A DNA stretch of 64,000 bases from Sphingobacteriia bacterium 24-36-13 (GTDB lineage: Bacteria > Bacteroidota > Bacteroidia > Chitinophagales > Chitinophagaceae). The position numbers and the translations under genes are program-made. Location of the stretch: assembly GCA_002281875.1 (NCBI GenBank), contig NCHN01000004.1, forward strand, positions 53,586-117,585. Direction: 5' to 3'. The notes under the pieces were generated by a model. That model worked only from the letters and a program-made list of their open reading frames with translations. It was not told where the DNA came from and did not search any database. Shown here one piece after another: positions 40,077-47,001 of this stretch (within the stretch, counting starts at the first letter, position 1; each line of letters begins with the position of its first letter).

Positions 40077-40643
40077 TCAAATGATATGCCCTTGTCCCTT
40101 CAATTCCCTATTTAAGCTTCGTAAAGTAATACCTAAATATTCTGCTAAGTCTCTTTTTTTGAATGTTACTTTTTGTTCATCTAGTAAGAATAGTAGATTT
40201 TTTAAAGAAGTTTGAAGTGTATTGAGTTGTTGACTAGATGCTCTGGTGGCTGTATTTTGTAGTCTTCTTGCAAGTTCTTTCATCAGTATTTGATTGAATT
40301 CAAGCTCGTTTAATAATTGCTGATTAAAAAAATCATATTCAATACGATACACTACACAATCTGTTAGTGACAATATGGTGGCTATTGATTTGCATTTTAA
40401 TAATATTTCAATTTCACCAATTATTTCACCTACCCCTAAAAATTCAAGGGTATAAGATTTTGTATTTTCTTCTATAATTGTACATTTCATGATTCCTTCT
40501 TTGATGACATATATGTACTTACTTGTTTTTCCTTGTTGTACCAGTGTTTTATTTTTCTTCAAGGAAAAAATTTCTATATGCTGAGGTTCTTTATGAAATT
40601 GATTGTCGAGAAACTTGAGTAATTGTGTATTTGTCAGAATCAT
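40077..40643 (-). CDS. Crp/Fnr-family transcriptional regulator
   Basis: 188 residues. The N-terminal cyclic-nucleotide-binding-like domain (about 10-125) includes LVQQGKTSKYIYVIKEGIMKC and LGVGEIIGEIEILL. The C-terminal helix-turn-helix is KKRDLAEYLGITLRSLNREL (about 160-180). No Fnr-type N-terminal cysteine cluster is present, so it is not an iron-sulfur oxygen sensor. It is divergent from the adenosine deaminase gene with a 62-base shared promoter region, so it may regulate that gene. The effector is unknown. Confidence 0.87.
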   Translation of the reverse strand: MILTNTQLLKFLDNQFHKEPQHIEIFSLKKNKTLVQQGKTSKYIYVIKEGIMKCTIIEENTKSYTLEFLGVGEIIGEIEILLKCKSIATILSLTDCVVYRIEYDFFNQQLLNELEFNQILMKELARRLQNTATRASSQQLNTLQTSLKNLLFLLDEQKVTFKKRDLAEYLGITLRSLNRELKGQGHII

Positions 40644-40679
40644 GAGACAAATGTCCTATTTATTTTAAAATGATGGCAA

Positions 40680-40687
40680 TAGCTTTG
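40680..40687 (+). promoter_or_regulatory. Likely -7 box of the adenosine deaminase gene
   Basis: TAGCTTTG matches TAnnTTTG and ends 18 bases before the ATG at 40706. No TTTG is at the -33 spacing. The divergent Crp/Fnr gene starts 36 bases to the left. Confidence 0.5.
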
Positions 40688-40705
40688 TTGCTATAAAAGT
40701 GATGT

Positions 40706-41752
40706 ATGAACGCCAAACGTTTACTAATTCTTATTTTTATGGGTACTTTAAACTATGCAATTGCGCAAAATGCATATACCAGGTTACCAAAAGTTGAATT
40801 GCATTTGCATTTAGATTGTTCATTGAGTTTTGAATGCGTTAAGCAATTAAAGCCAAAAATTACCCAAGAGGAATACAATGAATCTTTTATAGCGCCACCA
40901 AAATGTACTGACTTAGCCGATTATATAACAAGAGCAATTAAGGGTTTTGAATTGATGCAAACCAAAGATCAATTACGTATTGTGACATTAGATTTATTCA
41001 AACAGCTTAAAAGAGATAATATCGTCTATGCAGAAATCAGATTTGCACCTTTGCAGCATACCATGGAAGGATTAACACCCACAGAAGTTGTGGAAACAGT
41101 CAATGCGGCAACCGAAGAAGGGGTAAAAGAATATGGAGTAGAGGCAGGAATCATATTATGTACTTTAAGGCATTATAGTGAAGCCCAAAGTATGGAAACT
41201 GCAGAATTGGTAAAAAAGTTTAAAGGGACACTTGTAGTTGGATTTGATATTGCTGCTGATGAGGCCGGTTTCCCAATCAATAACCATATTAAGGCATTTG
41301 ATTTTGCTAATCAGAATAATATAAAATGCACTGCACATGCAGGAGAAGCAAGGGGTGCAGAAAGTGTATGGGAGACATTAAAACATTTTAAACCATTAAG
41401 AATAGGACACGGAGTTAGAAGTGTAGAAGACATCAATCTATTGAATTATTTAAAAAAGAATGATATACATCTTGAAGTTTGTCCTACAAGTAATGTTCAA
41501 ACAAATGTGGTAGATAAAATTGAAAATCACCCAATTAATCAAATATACAATCATGGTGTTTCAATGAGTGTGAATACTGATGCAAAAACTATTTCAAATG
41601 TTACGCTAAGCTCAGAATACCATCTGCTAAATCAAGTTTTCAAATGGGATTTAGTGAATTTTAAAAAATGTAATTTGGAAGCAATCAAGCATTCATTTGC
41701 TTCAGATGAGGTTAAGAGAAAGATTTCTAAGTTAATTCAAGCTTCTTACTAA
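40706..41752 (+). CDS. Exported adenosine deaminase-family protein
   Basis: 348 residues. A signal peptide (LLILIFMGTLNYAIAQ) makes this an exported member, unlike the usual cytoplasmic enzyme. Zinc and catalytic motifs: HLHLD (near 36), CTAHAGE with the catalytic Glu, RIGHGVR and SVNTDAK with the zinc Asp. Two positions are unusual. The residue after HLHLD is Cys where Gly is normal, and the residue after the zinc Asp is Ala where Asp or Asn is normal; that second residue contacts the purine. The enzyme family deaminates adenosine to inosine. A changed or broadened substrate is therefore possible, and an extracellular nucleoside-scavenging role is inferred. Confidence 0.85.
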   Translation: MNAKRLLILIFMGTLNYAIAQNAYTRLPKVELHLHLDCSLSFECVKQLKPKITQEEYNESFIAPPKCTDLADYITRAIKGFELMQTKDQLRIVTLDLFKQLKRDNIVYAEIRFAPLQHTMEGLTPTEVVETVNAATEEGVKEYGVEAGIILCTLRHYSEAQSMETAELVKKFKGTLVVGFDIAADEAGFPINNHIKAFDFANQNNIKCTAHAGEARGAESVWETLKHFKPLRIGHGVRSVEDINLLNYLKKNDIHLEVCPTSNVQTNVVDKIENHPINQIYNHGVSMSVNTDAKTISNVTLSSEYHLLNQVFKWDLVNFKKCNLEAIKHSFASDEVKRKISKLIQASY

Positions 41753-41769
41753 TATTTCCTACTAAAGAA

Positions 41770-41990
41770 GTATTTCAGCGGATGAAGGGATGCTTTAATA
41801 TTTTTAATATTTCATGCATCTTTCAAAAAATTTGCGAAGTGAGCATTTCAGGATTGCTTAGCGATAATTGAAAATGCATTGATAAATAATATTAGAGCAA
41901 TACTGGGTAGCGAACGAAGTAAATTTTTGAAAGATGCAGAAAAGAATATACACTAATTAAAGCATCCCCTCATCCGCAAAACTGAAATAT
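41770..41990. repeat. ~220-bp long imperfect inverted repeat reaching into radC
   Basis: The left arm (TATTTCAG, then CGGATGAAGGGATGCTTTAAT, then GCATCTTTCAAAAAATTT) pairs with a right arm ending at 41990. The right arm includes the last eleven codons of radC (stop at 41957). The left arm thus looks like a partial inverted copy of the radC tail and its downstream bases. The element fills the gap 41753-41956. Inner pairs include ATTGCT with AGCAAT. It shares the outer motif AGCATCCCCT with the hairpin at 39808-39991. Confidence 0.75.
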
Positions 41991-42646
41991 CCCTCATGAC
42001 TCACAATGATATGATCAGTCACTAAAATATCTAAAAAAGCAGCGGCATTTTTTATTTTACGGGTCAACATTTCGTCGGCTTGGCTGGGTTTTAAGTTGCC
42101 GCTGGGATGATTATGACATAGAATAATTCCTGTGGCATTGTTCTCTAAAGCCTTCTTTAAAATGATGCGAGGGTCGGCTACGGTGCCGGTGATTCCGCCC
42201 TCACTCACGATTTCGAAGTGGATGATCCGGTTGGCCCTATTCAAGAGTACGATGGCAAAAACTTCTCTTTGTAAATATTGCATGCTGGCTTGTAAGTAAG
42301 AAGCCACGTCTTTACTACTACTAACTTGTTTTTTTTGGATAGTATCTGATTGTCTTCTAATGCCCAATTCAAGAGAAGCCGCTATGGCAATGGCTTTGGC
42401 CTCGCCTAGGCCCTTAATTTTGAGGTTCACCATTTCCTTTACACTGAGTGTGGCTAGCTTGTGTAAATTGTTTTCAGTGGCATTTAATAAATGCTTGGCA
42501 ATATCGTTGGCACTTAAAAAAGCATTGCCCGAATTAATTAAAATGGTGAGTAATTCGGCATTAGACAAAGCTGCAGATCCTTTCTGCATCAGCTTCTTAC
42601 GAGGTTGGTCATCCACCGCCCAATCCTTAATAGAAAATTTCCTCAT
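41957..42646 (-). CDS. radC: RadC-family JAB-domain protein
   Basis: 229 residues. The N-terminal helix-hairpin-helix part (NLKIKGLGEAKAIAIAASLELGIR) is followed by an MPN/JAB metalloprotease-like domain with EGGITGTVADPR and the metal motif HNHPSGNLKPSQAD. Despite the name, a DNA repair role is not established. ATG 42646 is chosen; the longer frame from a TTG adds ten untypical residues. Its final codons form one arm of the long hairpin downstream. It is divergent from prs. Confidence 0.9.
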   Translation of the reverse strand: MRKFSIKDWAVDDQPRKKLMQKGSAALSNAELLTILINSGNAFLSANDIAKHLLNATENNLHKLATLSVKEMVNLKIKGLGEAKAIAIAASLELGIRRQSDTIQKKQVSSSKDVASYLQASMQYLQREVFAIVLLNRANRIIHFEIVSEGGITGTVADPRIILKKALENNATGIILCHNHPSGNLKPSQADEMLTRKIKNAAAFLDILVTDHIIVSHEGYFSFADEGML

Positions 42647-42694
42647 ATTATAAACATTAGTTAAATCAAAATACAAAAACCATTTTGAATTAAA

Positions 42695-42702
42695 TACCTT
42701 TG
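42695..42702 (+). promoter_or_regulatory. -7 promoter box of prs
   Basis: TACCTTTG matches TAnnTTTG and ends 18 bases before the prs ATG at 42721. It overlaps the in-frame ATG at 42700, which is therefore not the start. Confidence 0.6.
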
Positions 42703-42720
42703 CCCCTTACCCACAATCAT

Positions 42721-43677
42721 ATGAATCCTTCTGTTAAAATTTTTTCTGGTACAGGTTCGCAAAAATTGGCCGAGAAAATAGCGCAACGCTTTGGAGCCAC
42801 CATCGGTAAAATCAATATCCAAAAATTCAGTGACGGCGAGTTTCAGCCCGTTTTTTTAGAGAGTATCCGTGGAGATTATGTTTTTTTAGTGCAAAGCACT
42901 TATGCTCCCACCGATAACCTAATGGAATTGTTATTGATGATTGATGCAGCCAAAAGAGCGAGTGCTTACAAAGTAATTGCAGTAATTCCCTATTATGGAT
43001 TTGCCCGTCAAGATCGCAAAGACAAACCAAGGGTAGCCATTGGTGCCAAATTAATTGCTACTTTATTAGAAGCAGCAGGCGCAGACAGAATCATTACGAT
43101 GGATCTGCATGCCGCTCAAATTCAAGGCTTCTTTGATGTGCCAGTGGATCACTTAGATAGTTCAGCCATTTTTATCCCTTATATAGAGCAATTAAAGTTA
43201 GAAAACCTGGCTTTTGCCGCACCGGACGTAGGCAGTACCAACCGTGTTCGTGAAATTGCCAGCTATTTTAATGCAGAAATGGTGATTTGCGACAAACACC
43301 GCAAGAGAGCCAATGAAATTGCCAGCATGGTGGTGATAGGAGACGTAGCAGGAAAAGACATTGTGTTGGTAGATGATATCTGCGACACAGGCGGAACCCT
43401 AGCCAAAGCGGCGGGCTTACTCAAGGAAAAAGGAGCCAGAAGTGTTCGTGCCTTGATAACACACCCTGTTTTAAGCGGAAACGCCTATGAAAACATTGAA
43501 AACAGTGTGTTAGAAGAGCTGGTAGTATGTGATACCATCCCTTTAAGGAAGGAATCGGCTAAAATCAAAGCCATTTCAGTGGCCGATTTGTTTGCCATAG
43601 CTATCCGAAATGCCTATGAAAACAAGAGTATCACCAGTCTTTTCATTCATTCTCAGTTAAAAGGGCGTAATAAGTAA
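42721..43677 (+). CDS. prs: Ribose-phosphate pyrophosphokinase
   Basis: 318 residues. PRPP synthetase transfers pyrophosphate from ATP to ribose 5-phosphate and feeds purine, pyrimidine, NAD and histidine synthesis. The motifs GKINIQKFSDGEFQP, YYGFARQDRKDKPR, MDLHAAQIQGFFDVPVDHL and the PRPP loop VLVDDICDTGGTLAKAA are all present. The rplY gene follows after 37 bases but has its own promoter. Confidence 0.96.
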   Translation: MNPSVKIFSGTGSQKLAEKIAQRFGATIGKINIQKFSDGEFQPVFLESIRGDYVFLVQSTYAPTDNLMELLLMIDAAKRASAYKVIAVIPYYGFARQDRKDKPRVAIGAKLIATLLEAAGADRIITMDLHAAQIQGFFDVPVDHLDSSAIFIPYIEQLKLENLAFAAPDVGSTNRVREIASYFNAEMVICDKHRKRANEIASMVVIGDVAGKDIVLVDDICDTGGTLAKAAGLLKEKGARSVRALITHPVLSGNAYENIENSVLEELVVCDTIPLRKESAKIKAISVADLFAIAIRNAYENKSITSLFIHSQLKGRNK

Positions 43678-43686
43678 GATTTTCCT

Positions 43687-43694
43687 TACTTTTG
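43687..43694 (+). promoter_or_regulatory. -7 promoter box of rplY
   Basis: TACTTTTG matches TAnnTTTG, 20 bases before the rplY ATG. No -33 TTTG at the usual spacing. Confidence 0.6.
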
Positions 43695-43714
43695 CCGTCC
43701 AAAAAATAAATACA

Positions 43715-44305
43715 ATGAATACAATTACAATCGAAGGTGTTCTGAGGACCGAACATGGCAAAAAAGCCGCCCGCCAGATTCGCTCTCAAGAAAACGTGCC
43801 AGGTGTAATTTACGGGGGTGCGGAGGAGATTAATTTCTATGCTCCAGCTAAGGCATTTAAGCCATTAGTTTACACTGGTGAATTCCAATTGGCAGAAGTT
43901 TCAGTAGGTGGAAAAAAATACAAATGTATTTTGAAAGACCTACAGTTTGATAAAGTTTCAGACAGCTTAATCCACGTAGACTTATTAGAATTAGTAGACA
44001 ATAAAAAAGTAATTGCAACATTACCTTTGAAGTTTACTGGTGTTTCTGTAGGTGTTAAAGGTGGTGGTAAGTTGGTGACTAAAATGAAGTCTTTAAAAAT
44101 TAAAGCACTTCCTAAGGACCTAACTTCTACTATTGAAGTAGATATTACCAACTTAGAGTTGAACGGAAATATCCGTGTTGAAGACGTGAAAGCAGCAAAT
44201 ATTGAAATCATGAACTCTCCACGTATTCCAATTGCATCAGTAGTGATGACTCGTCAGTTAAAGCAAGAAGAAGCAACAGCTGCGAAAGACGAAAAGAAGA
44301 AATAA
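43715..44305 (+). CDS. rplY: 50S ribosomal protein L25/general stress protein Ctc
   Basis: 196 residues, the long two-domain Ctc form. The N-terminal L25 domain (GVLRTEHGKKAARQIRSQENVPGVIYGG) binds 5S rRNA. The C-terminal TL5-like beta domain runs from about 95 to 180, and a charged tail (KQEEATAAKDEKKK) ends the protein. Order prs-rplY, with pth nearby, is a common bacterial arrangement. Here an orphan histidine kinase on the opposite strand separates rplY from pth. Confidence 0.94.
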   Translation: MNTITIEGVLRTEHGKKAARQIRSQENVPGVIYGGAEEINFYAPAKAFKPLVYTGEFQLAEVSVGGKKYKCILKDLQFDKVSDSLIHVDLLELVDNKKVIATLPLKFTGVSVGVKGGGKLVTKMKSLKIKALPKDLTSTIEVDITNLELNGNIRVEDVKAANIEIMNSPRIPIASVVMTRQLKQEEATAAKDEKKK

Positions 44306-44327
44306 TTATCCAATTAATGATAGTTTG

Positions 44328-44358
44328 GTCCTGATTGCTTGCAGTCGGGACTTTTTTT
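44328..44358 (+). terminator. Terminator of rplY
   Basis: GTCCTGA at 44328-44334 pairs with TCGGGAC at 44345-44351, with one T-G pair, and seven Ts follow. It lies 22 bases after the rplY stop. Confidence 0.85.
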
Positions 44359-44389
44359 ATGCCCAGAGCGAAATAGTGTTTTTAGAAAA

Positions 44390-45667
44390 TTACTTGTTCA
44401 AAGGAACCGTAAAAAAGAAAGTGCTGCCAATCCCCAACTCGCTAATGGCCCAAATTTCTCCATTGTTTTTGTCGAGGAATTCTTTACACAATTTCAAACC
44501 CAAACCAGTACCTCTTTCTTTATCGGTACCATGCGTAGACTTAATGGCGTCTGAAGTGAATAGCATATCCAACTGTTCTTGAGGCATGCCCATACCGGTG
44601 TCTCTGATAGAGATGGTTAATTCTTTATTGTTGCGAGAATGATTAAAAACGATGGAATGTTTTTTATTGCTGAACTTAATGGCATTCGATAATAAATTTC
44701 GAACCACTAATTTTAAGTGATCTGGGTCCATCCAAACAATTTCTTCAAAAGGCTGAAATTGAATTTGTAATTCTTTGGCCTGCCATTGTTGTTTTAATAA
44801 ATCAATTACTTCTTGTATAATAATAGAAGCACTTACAGCCTGCGGCTTAGTAATAATGCCGTTCAATTGACTTTGACTCCAGGTAAGCAAGTTGTTCATA
44901 TTGTCTTGCAACTGGTCTATCTGCTTGGTGAAATGGTGAGAGAGATCGTGAAATTCTTCTTTAGAAATATAGTCTCTATTTACTAAATCTAAAGTGCTTT
45001 TTAATTGTGCAATGGGAGAACGAAGATCGTGCGCAATGATCGAGAATAGTTTCTCTTTAGTTTTATTCAATGCTTGTAACTCATTGTTTTTTGCCTCAAT
45101 AGCTTTTTGAGCAGCCATTTGTTCAAACTTAAAATATTGTAATGCAACAATAAAAGAAATCAACGCACAAGCCACATTAAAAAGAACCCTGCCATCAGAT
45201 AAAGCATCATGCATAGGAGGGTTGAAAGCCGCGTCGTACCTGATCCAAAAGAAACAAAGCGCATTCACTGCAGTAATGAAAACAATGAATTTTGCCTCCG
45301 TATAATAAATAATGGCAACGATGATATTGACTAATAAGAGTAATTCGTTGCCATTGCGAAACAAAATACACTGCGCAGTAAAAATGACTGTAGTAACAAT
45401 AATAACAATAAAGCGAGCGAGCTGGTATTTCTGTCTAAACTGCGTAATCAAAATTGAAATACCACCAGCAAACATGGTGAAATTTAAAGCCGCTAATAAA
45501 TAGCGACCATCTAAAGAGTTAATGATTGAGAAATATAAAAACAACGGAAGGCCAAGGGTAACAACTAAATTAGTTACTTGTGTTTTCTTCTTTTCTAAAA
45601 ATGCTAAGTCATCTGTAACGCCAATATTGGCAATTGCATTCCAGATTTTAATAATGAAAGGGATCAC
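44390..45667 (-). CDS. Orphan membrane sensor histidine kinase
   Basis: 425 residues. The N-terminal half has about six membrane helices (to about 175) and no recognisable extracellular sensor domain. A short coiled coil leads into the DHp helix, with the phosphoacceptor His in FSIIAHDLRSPIAQL at about 212. The ATPase domain has VVRNLLSNAIKFS, RDTGMGMPQEQ and GTGLGLKLC. No response regulator gene is adjacent, so the partner is unknown. It is divergent from pth; about 95 bases separate the starts. Confidence 0.88.
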   Translation of the reverse strand: MIPFIIKIWNAIANIGVTDDLAFLEKKKTQVTNLVVTLGLPLFLYFSIINSLDGRYLLAALNFTMFAGGISILITQFRQKYQLARFIVIIVTTVIFTAQCILFRNGNELLLLVNIIVAIIYYTEAKFIVFITAVNALCFFWIRYDAAFNPPMHDALSDGRVLFNVACALISFIVALQYFKFEQMAAQKAIEAKNNELQALNKTKEKLFSIIAHDLRSPIAQLKSTLDLVNRDYISKEEFHDLSHHFTKQIDQLQDNMNNLLTWSQSQLNGIITKPQAVSASIIIQEVIDLLKQQWQAKELQIQFQPFEEIVWMDPDHLKLVVRNLLSNAIKFSNKKHSIVFNHSRNNKELTISIRDTGMGMPQEQLDMLFTSDAIKSTHGTDKERGTGLGLKLCKEFLDKNNGEIWAISELGIGSTFFFTVPLNK

Positions 45668-45725
45668 TAAGAGGGGTATTAGTTAATCAAATATACCATT
45701 AACAGATAATATAAGCAATTTGGAA

Positions 45726-45756
45726 TTGGCTTACTAGTCAACAGCCATTACTTTTG
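45726..45756 (+). promoter_or_regulatory. pth promoter
   Basis: TACTTTTG at 45749-45756 matches TAnnTTTG, and a TTG lies at 45726-45728, 20 bases upstream. The box ends 6 bases before the pth ATG at 45763, so the message may have little or no leader. The in-frame TTG at 45754 lies inside the box and is not the start. Confidence 0.6.
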
Positions 45757-45762
45757 CAAAGC

Positions 45763-46338
45763 ATGAACAAATTTTTAATAGTAGGCTTAGGAAATATAGG
45801 GGAGGAGTATAAACATACTCGCCACAATATTGGCTTCGATGTATTAGATGCATTTGTACGAAAGCACAATGGGTTTTTCAAGAACGATCGCTTGGCCGAT
45901 ATAGCCGAAGTAAAATGGAAAGGCAAGACCTTTATCTGCATTAAGCCCACCACTTATATGAATTTGAGTGGTCGTGCATTTAAATACTGGTTAGACAAAG
46001 AAAAAATTGAGATCCCCCAAACATTAACCATTGTAGATGACCTGGCATTGCCCTTGAATAAATTGCGTTTAAGGGGATCAGGATCTGATGCGGGGCATAA
46101 TGGCCTAAAAGATATTCAACTGATACTGGGCACCGATCAATACCCCAAACTACGTTTTGGGATTGGCAATAATTTCCCTAAAGGCAGGCAAGTAGACTTT
46201 GTTTTGGGCAAATGGCTGGCCGAAGAGCAGTATATGGTGAATCAAAAAATAGTTGCCTGCGGAGACATAATTGAATCATTTGCAGCCATTGGGTTAGAAA
46301 AAACCATGAATATGGCAAATAATTTAAGCTTTACATAA
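45763..46338 (+). CDS. pth: Peptidyl-tRNA hydrolase
   Basis: 191 residues. Pth recycles peptidyl-tRNA dropped by ribosomes. The motifs LIVGLGNIGEEYKHTRHNIGFDVLD (with the catalytic His of HNIG), KPTTYMNLSGRA, IVDDLALPLNKLRLR and GSDAGHNGLKDI are intact. The start is set by the promoter box just upstream. The downstream FAH-family gene begins about 50 bases later. Confidence 0.96.
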   Translation: MNKFLIVGLGNIGEEYKHTRHNIGFDVLDAFVRKHNGFFKNDRLADIAEVKWKGKTFICIKPTTYMNLSGRAFKYWLDKEKIEIPQTLTIVDDLALPLNKLRLRGSGSDAGHNGLKDIQLILGTDQYPKLRFGIGNNFPKGRQVDFVLGKWLAEEQYMVNQKIVACGDIIESFAAIGLEKTMNMANNLSFT

Positions 46339-46389
46339 TAAAGGCCCCTCTTTCATAGTTATTAGTGTTGGAACATAATGAGCTGTACT

Positions 46390-47001
46390 ATGAAAATATT
46401 TTGCGTTGGCCGAAATTATGCCGATCATGCAAAAGAACTTGGCAACGCCGTACCGGAGGAGCCGGTGATTTTCATGAAACCTAAGACTGCGTTATTGCAG
46501 CCCAATACACCATTTTATTACCCCGAGTTTTCGAACGAATTACACTACGAAGTAGAACTGATTTTGCGCATAGCCAAAAACGGCAAATACATACCCGAGA
46601 ATCAAGCCAATAAATACTATGATGCCATTTCGGTGGGCATCGATTTTACGGCAAGAGACGTACAAGCCAATTTAAAAAAGAAAGGACTCCCATGGGAGAA
46701 AGCCAAAGCCTGGGACAATTCAGCAGTAGCAGGAAATTGGATTTTGTTGTCGGATGAAATGTTAGACAATCCCATTCATTTCTCCTTGAATAAGAACGGA
46801 GAACAAGTGCAGTTGGGCGATACCCGCGATATGATTTTTTCATTTGACCATATTGTATCGCATATATCACAGTATTTCTCATTGAATATAGGAGACATGA
46901 TTTATACTGGAACACCAGCAGGAGTGGGAGAGTGTGTGTCGGGAGATGTATTAACAGGATACTTGGAAACGCAAAAAATGTTTGAACTCGAAATTAAATA
47001 A
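46390..47001 (+). CDS. Fumarylacetoacetate hydrolase-family protein
   Basis: 203 residues. The N-terminus MKIFCVGRNYADHAKELGN is the typical start, and an in-frame ATG at 46378 would add only four residues. Metal ligands are the Glu pair in LHYEVELIL and the Asp in SVGIDFTARDVQ. GDMIYTGTPAGVGE closes the active site. Members cleave C-C bonds of diketo acids or decarboxylate oxaloacetate; the substrate here is unknown. Its stop overlaps the start of the E1 dehydrogenase gene by one base (TAATG), so the two are coupled. Confidence 0.88.
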   Translation: MKIFCVGRNYADHAKELGNAVPEEPVIFMKPKTALLQPNTPFYYPEFSNELHYEVELILRIAKNGKYIPENQANKYYDAISVGIDFTARDVQANLKKKGLPWEKAKAWDNSAVAGNWILLSDEMLDNPIHFSLNKNGEQVQLGDTRDMIFSFDHIVSHISQYFSLNIGDMIYTGTPAGVGECVSGDVLTGYLETQKMFELEIK

